Below, piece by piece: positions 1 through 6,812 of a stretch of DNA of 9,052 nucleotides. The stretch spans positions 1 through 9,052 of the forward strand of contig JAHFOZ010000114.1 in assembly GCA_023261405.1 (NCBI GenBank), read 5' to 3'. The position numbers and the translations under genes are program-made. The stretch is from Planctomycetota bacterium (GTDB taxonomy: Bacteria > Planctomycetota > MHYJ01 > JACPRB01). Below the pieces are notes generated by a model that was given only the letters and a program-made list of their open reading frames with translations, was not told the DNA's origin and ran no database searches. Position 1 is the first letter of the stretch. Each line of letters opens with the position of its first letter.

Positions 1-1
1 G

Positions 2-2107
2 AACTTGGCGCAGGAGGGGATCCTGGGAGCCGGCCTGGCGGCCCTCATGGTCCTCCTCTTCCTCAGGAGCTTCCGCTCGACCTTCTTCATCCTCCTCACG
101 CTTCCCCTCTCGATCCTCGCCGCCCTCATCGGACTCCACTTTACGGGCCACACCATCAACGCGATGACGCTGGGCGGACTGGCGATCGCCGTGGGGCTCC
201 TCATCGACCAGTCGATCGTGGTCCTCGAGAATACGGAGCGGCACCTCCGGATGGGGAAGACGCCCATGCAGGCCGCGCTCGACGGCGCGCTCGAGGTGGC
301 CCAGCCGGTGCTCGTCATCGTTGTCGGCACCTGCATCGTCTTCTTCCCCGTGGTCTTCCTCACGGGGATCGGGAAGTACCTCTTCACGCCCCTGGCGGTG
401 AGCGTGACGTTCGCCATGGCGGCCTCCTATGTCCTGGCGCTCACCATCGTGCCCGTCTGCTCCGCGTTCTTCCTCAAGGCCCGGCCCGAAACGGAGCATC
501 GGGCAGGCTGGTTTGAGGCCCTCCAGCGCGGCTACGGAGGGCTCCTCGACCGCATCCTCCGCGTCCGCTGGCTCGCGATCGGAGTGACCGCAACGGTCTT
601 CGTCGCTTCGCTATTCCTCTACCCCAGGATCGGGCAGGAACTCTTCCCACAGGTCGAAGCCGGCCAGTTCATGATCCGCGCCCGGGCGACGTCCGGGACG
701 AACGTGGCCGAGACCGAGCGCGTCCTTGCCAGGATCGAGGACGCGATCCGGGAGGTGATCCCGAAGGAAGATCTCAAAAAGCTCATCACCAACATCGGGG
801 TCCTGAACGACTGGCCCGCCGCCTATACGCCGAACTCCGGGCCGCACGATGCCTTCATCCTGGTACAGCACTCCGGCTCGAAGCCCGACCGGGAACGCAT
901 CCGCGCGCTTCGGAAGCTCCTGCCGGAGCGTTTCCCCGGCGTTGACTTCGCCTTCGAGCCCAACAGCATGCTCCGAGCGGCGCTCAACTTCGGCCTCCCC
1001 GCCCCCATCAACATCCAAGTACGCGGCAACGATCTCCATGTGTCCATGCGCGTCGCCGAGGAGATCAAGCGGCGCCTCCGCACCGTGCCCGGGGCCGTGG
1101 ACGTCCGGATCCAGCAGCGCCTGGACTTCCCGCAGTACCGCCTTACGATCGACCGCCGGAAGTGCGCGGAACTCGGGCTTTCCCAGGACGACGTGGTGAA
1201 GAACGTCGTGACGGCCTTCAACTCGTCCGTCAGCTTCGCGAAATCCATGTGGATCGACGAGGGGAACGGCAACCACTACTGGATAGGAGCGCAGTACCCG
1301 GAAGATGCCTTCGAAAGCCTGGAGACGGTCCTCAACGTCCCCATCACGTCGGGCAGCCAGGGCCAGCCGGTCCTCTTCCGGAACATCGCCTCGATCGAAC
1401 GCTCCACGGCGCCCTCGGAGGTGATGCACGTCAACATCAGCCGCGTCATCGACGTCTACGCGGAAGTCGACGGCCGGGACCTGGGAAGCGTGGCGGCTGA
1501 AGTCGAGGGGAAGCTCCGGGACATCGAAAGCGAGAAGGACGCCCGCGGGAAGTCCAAGTGGGTGCCGCCCGGGTACGCGATCCTCCGGCGGGGCGAGGTG
1601 CAGGGGATGGAAGCTTCCTTCAAGAGCCTGGGCTTCGGCCTCGTCCTCGCGGCGGTCCTCGTCTACCTGGTCATGGTCGTCCAGTTCAAATCGCTCCGCG
1701 ACCCCCTGATTGTGATGATCGCCGTCCCCCTCGGACTCATCGGCGTCCTGTTGGCGCTCTACCTCTCGAACACCTGGATCAGCATCCAGTCGATGATGGG
1801 CGTGATCATGATGATCGGCATCGTAAAGTCGTTCAGCCTCCTCATGATCGACTTCGCCAATCGGCGTCGGGCCGAAGGAGCGGGCCGAGTGGAGGCGATC
1901 CGGGAGGCCGCCGTGGTGCGGCTCCGGCCGATCCTCATGACCTCCCTCGCGGCGGTCCTGGGGCTCGTCCCGATGGCCGTGGCGGGCGGCGCGAACATCC
2001 CCCTGGCGAGGACGGTGATCGGCGGAGTGACGGCTTCGACGGTCCTCATCCTCTTCGTCGTTCCAGCTCTCTACTCGGTCTTCGGACGCAAGGAGGCGAC
2101 GGCATGA
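2..2107 (+). CDS. RND efflux transporter permease subunit, 5'-truncated by window edge
   Basis: Inner-membrane, proton-driven pump subunit of a tripartite efflux system. About 700 C-terminal residues are present. The frame is open to the left edge, and the first visible residues match the start of TM2 of AcrB-type permeases (full length about 1,000-1,050), so TM1 and the first periplasmic half are missing and the TTG at 5 is not a true start. Visible in order, counting from that TTG: TM2-TM6 (about residues 4-155), a further TM at about 188-207, a large periplasmic loop opening with ELFPQVEAGQF, then the C-terminal TM bundle from about 540 to 695. TM4 reads GLLIDQSIVVLEN (D68, Q69), where AcrB has DD407-408. 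TM10 reads GIVKSFSLLMIDFAN with K608. The TM4 pattern is not the HME metal-pump DFG-IVDG type, so a hydrophobe/amphiphile-type pump is more likely. The substrate is unknown. The stop overlaps the adaptor start (ATGA). Confidence 0.93.
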   Translation, partial: NLAQEGILGAGLAALMVLLFLRSFRSTFFILLTLPLSILAALIGLHFTGHTINAMTLGGLAIAVGLLIDQSIVVLENTERHLRMGKTPMQAALDGALEVAQPVLVIVVGTCIVFFPVVFLTGIGKYLFTPLAVSVTFAMAASYVLALTIVPVCSAFFLKARPETEHRAGWFEALQRGYGGLLDRILRVRWLAIGVTATVFVASLFLYPRIGQELFPQVEAGQFMIRARATSGTNVAETERVLARIEDAIREVIPKEDLKKLITNIGVLNDWPAAYTPNSGPHDAFILVQHSGSKPDRERIRALRKLLPERFPGVDFAFEPNSMLRAALNFGLPAPINIQVRGNDLHVSMRVAEEIKRRLRTVPGAVDVRIQQRLDFPQYRLTIDRRKCAELGLSQDDVVKNVVTAFNSSVSFAKSMWIDEGNGNHYWIGAQYPEDAFESLETVLNVPITSGSQGQPVLFRNIASIERSTAPSEVMHVNISRVIDVYAEVDGRDLGSVAAEVEGKLRDIESEKDARGKSKWVPPGYAILRRGEVQGMEASFKSLGFGLVLAAVLVYLVMVVQFKSLRDPLIVMIAVPLGLIGVLLALYLSNTWISIQSMMGVIMMIGIVKSFSLLMIDFANRRRAEGAGRVEAIREAAVVRLRPILMTSLAAVLGLVPMAVAGGANIPLARTVIGGVTASTVLILFVVPALYSVFGRKEATA
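2090..2096 (+). promoter_or_regulatory. Strong Shine-Dalgarno for the adaptor gene
   Basis: AAGGAGG sits 7 bases before the ATG at 2104, inside the 3' end of the permease gene. It is the best ribosome-binding site in the window and fixes the adaptor start, which overlaps the permease TGA as ATGA (2104-2107). Confidence 0.85.
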
Positions 2108-3261
2108 AGGTCCTCGTGACGATCATCCTCGGAGCCACGGCCCTGGTCGGCATGGCTCCGCTCGCGAGGCTATGGACAACCTCGGAACCGCCGACGTCCC
2201 CGGCCCTGGAAGCCGCCCAGGAAACTCTCCCTCACGTCGAGACGGCCCGGCCGACCGTGAAGACGATCCACCGGAAGCTCAAGCTTCCCGGAGAGGTCCT
2301 CCCGTTCGAGCAGGCCGCCCTCTTCGCGCGGGTCCAGGGTTATCTGGAGTCGATTCCCGTCGACCGCGGCGCGTCCGTCAAGGCAGGAGATGTCCTGGCC
2401 AGGATCGCCGTTCCCGAAATCGAGAAGCAGCTTGTCAAGGAGAAAGCGGAGCTCGGGCTCTGCGGGCCCAGCATCGCCCGGGACCAGGCGGAGCTGCGTT
2501 GGAGGGAAACGATCTTCAAGCGGCTGAAGGAAGTCGCGCAGAAATCCGCCAATCTCGTGAATCAGGATTCCCTGGACGATGCCGAAGGGCGATTCGAGAT
2601 CGCACGCGCGACGTTGGAAGTGACCCGCGCCAAGGAGGCGGTCCTCCGCGCGGAACTGGAGAGGACGCAGACCCAGATCGACTTCGGAACGATACGCGCT
2701 CCCTTCGACGGCGTCGTGACGGAACGCTGGATGGACCCGGGAGACCTCGTCCAGGCGGCTTCAACAAAGCTGCTCCAGGTCATGAGGATCGATCCCGTCC
2801 GGGTGCGGGTCCACATCCCTCAATCCGACGTCCCTGCCGTCCGCCAGGACAGCCGGGCCAAGGTCTCGATCGACGAGCTTCCGGGGAAGACCGTGGAGGT
2901 CCCGGTGGCGCGCCTCTTTTGGGCGCTCAACCGGAACACGAAGACTATGGCAGTCGAGATGGACGTCGCCAACAAAGATCGGGCGATCCGCCCCGGAATG
3001 TTCGCCCACGTGACGATCGAGCTGGAGGCGCGGGAGAACGCCCTCGTCCTCCCCGCAGCGGCCCTGATCGTCGAGAAGAAGAAGACCTCCATCTTCGTGT
3101 TGCGCGACGGGGCCGCCCGGAAGGTGCCGATCCAGGTCGGATTCGACGACGGGATCGAGTTCGAGGTCCGCCAAGGGATCGGCCCCGAGGACGAGGTGAT
3201 CGTGAACGGCAAGAACCTCGTCGCCGACGGCGAGAAGGTCCGATCCACGAAGGCGAAATGA
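2104..3261 (+). CDS. RND efflux periplasmic adaptor subunit (membrane fusion protein)
   Basis: A 385-residue periplasmic adaptor that bridges the permease and the outer-membrane channel, of the AcrA/HlyD type. Residues 3-20 are hydrophobic after MK and serve as signal or membrane anchor. No lipobox cysteine is seen, so it is probably anchored or processed by signal peptidase I. The first lipoyl half is about 66-105 (GYLESIPVDRGASVKAGDVL), an alpha-helical hairpin covers about 106-190, the second lipoyl half is about 192-225 (TIRAPFDGVVTERWMDPGD), a beta-barrel spans about 230-310 (ending IRPGMFAHVTIEL), and the membrane-proximal domain runs from about 311 to 380. Length is normal for the family. 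The ATG is supported by AAGGAGG 7 bases upstream and by ATGA overlap with the permease. A longer open frame upstream is only a shadow of the permease gene. The stop overlaps the next gene as ATGA (3258-3261). Confidence 0.93.
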   Translation: MKVLVTIILGATALVGMAPLARLWTTSEPPTSPALEAAQETLPHVETARPTVKTIHRKLKLPGEVLPFEQAALFARVQGYLESIPVDRGASVKAGDVLARIAVPEIEKQLVKEKAELGLCGPSIARDQAELRWRETIFKRLKEVAQKSANLVNQDSLDDAEGRFEIARATLEVTRAKEAVLRAELERTQTQIDFGTIRAPFDGVVTERWMDPGDLVQAASTKLLQVMRIDPVRVRVHIPQSDVPAVRQDSRAKVSIDELPGKTVEVPVARLFWALNRNTKTMAVEMDVANKDRAIRPGMFAHVTIELEARENALVLPAAALIVEKKKTSIFVLRDGAARKVPIQVGFDDGIEFEVRQGIGPEDEVIVNGKNLVADGEKVRSTKAK

Positions 3262-4631
3262 AGCGGGCCCTCGGAATCGTCCTCCTGGTCGGATGCTCGT
3301 CCGCCGAGCGTCCTTGGGACCTGCCTTGGCCTCGGGAGCCCGAAGGATATGCCTCGCCCGCAACCCCGACCGCCAAACCCGTCCGGGAGGGCCGCTTCAA
3401 GATCGACCTGCCGACCGTGCTTCGCCTGGCCGGGGCGAACAGCCTGGATCTTGCCTACGTGCGCGAGAAGGTCCACGAAGCCTACGCGCTTGCCGAAATG
3501 GCCGAGGAGAAGTTCTGGCCTACTGCGGGCCCGATCCTTGCCTTTCGTCGACACGAAGGGCTCACGCAGGGCACGGACGGCGCCTTTTTGGACGTGGACA
3601 AGCAGCAGACCCTGGCGGGGGTAGGCGTCCGGCTCCGCTGGGACGTGGGGGACGCGATCTTCTCGACCTTGAGCGCGTCTCAGCGTTACGAGGCTCAGAA
3701 ATCCTTCCTGGAGGGGACCCAGCAATCCGTGCAACTGGAAGCCGCACTTGCCTACTACGAACTCATGCGCGAGCATCTCCGCGCGCAGGTTTCCGCGCAG
3801 TCGGCGGAGGTGTCCGAGAAGCTCGCCACGGAGCTGGACGCCTCTGTCCAGGCGGGACGCGGGTTTAGGGGAGACATGCTCGGGGCCCGGGTGCAGTCCG
3901 CGTCCAGCCGTCTTCAGCTCCTGCGCTCGCGTGAGGCGATCAAGCTTGCCTCCATCCGCCTTGGAGCGCTCCTTCGTCTGGCTCCGGGCATTGAGCTTGA
4001 GCCCGCCGAAGCCGTCCCGGGGCCGCTGGATCTCGTCCCTCTCTCATCCCTCGACGCGGATCTTCTCAAGGAGGCTCTGGGGCGCCGTCCTGAAGTCCGT
4101 CAGGCCGAGGCCGAGTTGGCCGCTCACCGGCACGACCAGACGGCCGCCACCTGGGGGCCGCTCCTTCCCGAAATCCAGGTGGACGCCGTGGCGGGAGGCT
4201 TGGGGCCGGTCCCGTCCAACCTCGAGAGCACGGAAGATTACGCGGTCACCTTGGGGTGGCGATTGGGCCCAGGGGGGCTTCTGGACCCCGCCCGTCGCCG
4301 CCTTGCCGAGTCCCGGGTCCGGCAGGCGGAAATCCAGATGGAGCGCGTCCGCCAGCGGATCTCAGAGGAGGTGCTCTCGAGCCTGGCCCAGGTGCGCGCC
4401 AAGGACGAGCAGGTGAAACTGGCGGAGCAGGCGGTCCGGGACGCGGTCGAGGCCTTGGACCTGACGCGGGAGCGGCAGTCCCGCCAGATCGGGCTTCCAC
4501 TGGAGGTCCTCCGCGCCGAGGAAGCCCTCACGCGTGCGCGGCTGGACCACTATACAGCGATGATCGACTACAGCCAGGGCCAGCTGCGCGCCTTCGCCCA
4601 CTTAGGAAGGCGGCACTCCGAGGATCGGTAG
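3258..4631 (+). CDS. TolC/NodT-type outer-membrane efflux lipoprotein
   Basis: A 457-residue outer-membrane channel subunit. Three copies should form the barrel and periplasmic tunnel through which the pump empties. A short lipoprotein signal is visible: MKR, a hydrophobic stretch, then LLVGC with the lipidated cysteine at residue 13. That is short for a lipoprotein signal but keeps the lipobox. Two OEP-type halves follow, about residues 50-250 and 260-450, both rich in long amphipathic helices (for example EAALAYYELMREHLRAQV and the repeat-like VRQAEIQMERVRQRISEEV). RPEVRQAEAEL near residue 280 is a typical TolC-family motif, as is the GLPLEVLRAEEALTRARL stretch near the C terminus. The start is ATG at 3258, overlapping the adaptor TGA, with AAGG at 3250-3253 close upstream. 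A much longer open frame reaching back to 2172 is a shadow of the adaptor gene. This is the last gene of the pump operon. Confidence 0.9.
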   Translation: MKRALGIVLLVGCSSAERPWDLPWPREPEGYASPATPTAKPVREGRFKIDLPTVLRLAGANSLDLAYVREKVHEAYALAEMAEEKFWPTAGPILAFRRHEGLTQGTDGAFLDVDKQQTLAGVGVRLRWDVGDAIFSTLSASQRYEAQKSFLEGTQQSVQLEAALAYYELMREHLRAQVSAQSAEVSEKLATELDASVQAGRGFRGDMLGARVQSASSRLQLLRSREAIKLASIRLGALLRLAPGIELEPAEAVPGPLDLVPLSSLDADLLKEALGRRPEVRQAEAELAAHRHDQTAATWGPLLPEIQVDAVAGGLGPVPSNLESTEDYAVTLGWRLGPGGLLDPARRRLAESRVRQAEIQMERVRQRISEEVLSSLAQVRAKDEQVKLAEQAVRDAVEALDLTRERQSRQIGLPLEVLRAEEALTRARLDHYTAMIDYSQGQLRAFAHLGRRHSEDR

Positions 4632-4782
4632 CCCAGCTCCCGTGTCCCTGCCACGCAAGTTCGGGAAGTTTCACTTGAGCAAGCGAGAACCGCCGCTTCC
4701 AGCTCCCAGTTGCGTTCCCACCCATGGGGCGAGACTACTTGACTTGAGCCATGTCGAGTTGAAGTTCGAGTACCGAGACTCC
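4632..4782. other. Convergent intergenic gap between pump and trehalose operons
   Basis: About 150 bases between the stop of the channel gene (+) and the stop of the small membrane protein (-). By eye it is less G+C-rich than the flanking genes. I looked for an inverted repeat followed by a T-run on either strand and saw none. A 9-base direct repeat, CCAGCTCCC, occurs at 4633-4641 and 4699-4707, and short ACTTGAG/CTTGAG motifs recur. These may be chance. Both operons must stop near here, so termination is either Rho-type, weakly structured, or inside the neighbouring genes. Confidence 0.5.
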
Positions 4783-4968
4783 TCACTTGTTGCGCTTCTC
4801 CACAGAATCTGCCTCGTTCTGATGCTCGGGTCCGTCGCCCACCAACATCACGGCAGTGAGGGCTCCCAGCCCCAAGGAAACGAGCGCAGCCGTCGGGGAA
4901 GCCCACACGAGCCCCAACGCTGTGAATGCACCAATCGAAAAGGCGATGATCGACCATCCGGTGCGCAT
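4783..4968 (-). CDS. Small two-helix membrane protein, function unknown
   Basis: A 61-residue protein I do not recognise. Residues about 5-23 (WSIIAFSIGAFTALGLVWA) and 26-44 (TAALVSLGLGALTAVMLVG) look like two transmembrane helices joined by a Ser-Pro turn. A charged tail follows (DGPEHQNEADSVEKRNK). It lies directly after treS on the same strand: the chosen ATG at 4966-4968 is 5 bases past the treS stop, and an in-frame TTG at 4975-4977 would overlap that stop as TTGA. Either start suits translational coupling, which is the main argument that the gene is real, together with the clean hydrophobic pattern. No clear Shine-Dalgarno is seen. Overlapping open frames on the + strand (4642-5025) and in another minus frame (4568-4957) lack any such pattern. 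Confidence 0.6.
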   Translation of the reverse strand: MRTGWSIIAFSIGAFTALGLVWASPTAALVSLGLGALTAVMLVGDGPEHQNEADSVEKRNK

Positions 4969-4973
4969 GGTTC

Positions 4974-6812
4974 TCAACTTGGGGTCAGGCTTGAACTGTG
5001 GAGTCTGAACCAGATGAAGGAATGAGGGCCGAGCGATAGAAAGTAGGGGCGAACTTCAATGGTTGGGAAGGACTGTCCTCCGATGACCTCCATGGGCACC
5101 CGGCCCCGCCACGCCGCGAGGCGCAGAAAGACGGGTTGGACGAACCTAGAGAGATTGTAGACGCACAAGACTGTCTCACCCTCTTTCTCCCGTTCGAAGG
5201 CGAGGATGTGCGGATTGTCTGTCTCCACCAGCCGAGCCTCGCGGCTGCGGAAGGCCCGGACCTCGCGGTGCGTCTTGATCATGCGCCGGAACCAGTTTAG
5301 GAAGGACGTCGGGAGGCGGTCGAGCGACTCCACATTGCGGCCAGCGTAATGGTATTCGGCCATCCGAACGACCGGGACCGTCAGCCGGGAAGTCTCCGCG
5401 CCCGAAAACCCCGCGTTCCGCTCCGGACTCCACTGCATGGGCGTACGCACGGGGAACCGCTCCCCAAGCTGGAGATCGTCCCCCATGCCGATTTCGTCCC
5501 CGTAGTAGAACACAGCGCTCCCGGGCATCCCCAGGATGAGCCCGTGGAGAAGCTCGATCTGCCGGCGCCCCCCCATCATCAGCGGCCAGAGCCGTCGGCG
5601 GATACCGAGGTTGAATCGCATCGACGGGGTTGCTCCGAAGGCCGAGAGCATGTAGGCCCGCTCCTCCTCCGACAACATCTCCAGGGTAAGCTCGTCGTGG
5701 TTCCGCAAGAACATCGCCCACTGACAACCCTCCGGAAGCCGCGGTGCCGACGAGAGGATCTCGACCAGGGGGCGCGCGTTCTCCTGATGTACGGACATGA
5801 AGAGGCGCGGCATCAGCGGGAAGTGGAAGGCCGTGTGGAATTCATCGCCGCGACCGAAGAACGACATCAGGTCGTCGATCTTCTGGTTCGCCTCCGCCAG
5901 GATCATCCGGGGTGGCGCATAGGTGTCCACCACCTTGCGGAGTTCCCGGAAGAACGCATGCGTCTCCGGAAGGTTGTCGCACGTCGTCCCGTCGCGTTCA
6001 AATAGATAGGGCGCCGCATCGACTCTGAATCCGTCCACTCCCAGATCCAGCCAGAAGCGAACGACGTCGAGGATCTCCTCCTGCACGCGGGGGTTCTCGT
6101 AGTTCAGGTCGGGCTGATGGGAATAGAAGCGGTGCCAGTAGTATAGGCCGCAGGACGGCTCCAGGGTCCAGTTCGACGACTCGGTATCGGGAAAGATGAT
6201 CCGGGCCTGGGCATAGCGGTCGGGGGTAGGGCTCCAGACGAAGTAGTCGTGGAAGGGGCTCCCGGGTCCCAGACGGGCCGACTGAAACCAGGGATGTTCC
6301 CGGCTCGTGTGGTTCACGACCAGATCGATGATCACGCGCAACCCCACATCGTGCGCCCGGGTGAGAAACACGTTGAAGTCATCCAGGGTGCCCAGATCGG
6401 GATGAATGTTCCGGAAGTCGGTGACGTCGTAACCGCCGTCCTGAAGCGGGCTGGGGAAGATCGGCTGCAGCCACACGGCGCCGACCCCCAGGTCGCGGAT
6501 GTAGCCCAGTTTCTCCGTCAGCCCGCGCAGGTCCCCAACGCCGTCATTGTTCGAATCGAAGAAGGTCCGGACATGGACCTGGTAGATGTCCAGGTCTTCG
6601 TACCATGCGGATGACCTCTCCGGCGATCCCCCAGGCGGTTGGTTCTGAGATCCAGGAGTTTCGGGGATCATGGGGTCAATCCACCCAATGGGATAATTGC
6701 AAGGAGAGTACGAGTGAGGAGCATACCTATCGAGATCCTCCCACAGGGAACGCAGCCAGGGGCAGAGGCGGCGCTCCCAAGCCAGACAAGTTTTGACAAT
6801 CCTTTGGATCAC
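4974..6812 (-). CDS. treS: Trehalose synthase (maltose alpha-D-glucosyltransferase), GH13
   Basis: Cytoplasmic enzyme that interconverts maltose and trehalose (EC 5.4.99.16). All four GH13 regions are present: DLVVNH (163-168), GFRVD with nucleophile Asp265, LAEAN with acid/base Glu307, and RNHDE with Asp373. TreS-specific stretches are also clear: WYEDLDIYQVHVRTFFDSN near residue 70, LPETHAFFRELRKVVD, HTAFHFPLMPRLFM, FLRNHDELTLEML, NLGIRRRLWPLM, YYGDEIGMGDDLQLGER, VRTPMQWSPERNAGFS, and the C-terminal LSRFVQPVF and PYFLSLGPHSFIWF. No maltokinase domain is fused. The start is uncertain. GTG at 6812 overlaps the otsB stop (GTGA) but has a poor ribosome site and adds about 68 unusual residues before the family core. 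ATG at 6671 (residue 48) would give 565 residues, close to the family norm. It is the third enzyme of the trehalose operon. Confidence 0.9.
   Translation of the reverse strand: MIQRIVKTCLAWERRLCPWLRSLWEDLDRYAPHSYSPCNYPIGWIDPMIPETPGSQNQPPGGSPERSSAWYEDLDIYQVHVRTFFDSNNDGVGDLRGLTEKLGYIRDLGVGAVWLQPIFPSPLQDGGYDVTDFRNIHPDLGTLDDFNVFLTRAHDVGLRVIIDLVVNHTSREHPWFQSARLGPGSPFHDYFVWSPTPDRYAQARIIFPDTESSNWTLEPSCGLYYWHRFYSHQPDLNYENPRVQEEILDVVRFWLDLGVDGFRVDAAPYLFERDGTTCDNLPETHAFFRELRKVVDTYAPPRMILAEANQKIDDLMSFFGRGDEFHTAFHFPLMPRLFMSVHQENARPLVEILSSAPRLPEGCQWAMFLRNHDELTLEMLSEEERAYMLSAFGATPSMRFNLGIRRRLWPLMMGGRRQIELLHGLILGMPGSAVFYYGDEIGMGDDLQLGERFPVRTPMQWSPERNAGFSGAETSRLTVPVVRMAEYHYAGRNVESLDRLPTSFLNWFRRMIKTHREVRAFRSREARLVETDNPHILAFEREKEGETVLCVYNLSRFVQPVFLRLAAWRGRVPMEVIGGQSFPTIEVRPYFLSLGPHSFIWFRLHSSSLTPS

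Noticed and set aside
611..1429. 272-residue open frame on the minus strand inside the permease gene
   Set aside because: It is antisense to strongly conserved permease sequence, is rich in Arg, Asp and Gly, and shows no domain. Long antisense frames are expected in high-GC DNA.
1558..2103. Upstream extension of the adaptor reading frame to 1558
   Set aside because: It is a shadow of the permease C terminus. AAGGAGG at 2090-2096 and the ATGA overlap fix the start at 2104.
2172..3257. Upstream extension of the channel reading frame to 2172
   Set aside because: The residues before 3258 are a low-complexity Arg/Pro/Gly shadow of the adaptor gene. The ATG at 3258 has a lipoprotein signal and the ATGA overlap.
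2820..3776. 318-residue minus-strand open frame across the adaptor/channel junction
   Set aside because: It spans two well-supported genes on the other strand and has no recognisable motif or ribosome site.
4633..4707. Direct repeat CCAGCTCCC (two copies) and repeated CTTGAG motifs in the convergent gap
   Set aside because: Too short and too few to claim an operator, attachment site or array; likely chance.
4568..4957. 129-residue minus-strand frame overlapping the channel 3' end and the small gene
   Set aside because: Rich in Cys, Arg and Ser with no structural pattern, and overlaps the conserved end of the channel gene.
4642..5025. 127-residue plus-strand frame across the intergenic gap and treS end
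   Set aside because: No domain or signal, composition like noncoding sequence, and it opposes treS and the small membrane protein.
5349..6005. 218-residue plus-strand frame inside treS
   Set aside because: Antisense shadow of conserved GH13 sequence, with no motif of its own.
6671..6812. Possible promoter for treS (TTGTCA-like element near 6793-6798)
   Set aside because: No -10-like element at suitable spacing was found on the minus strand.
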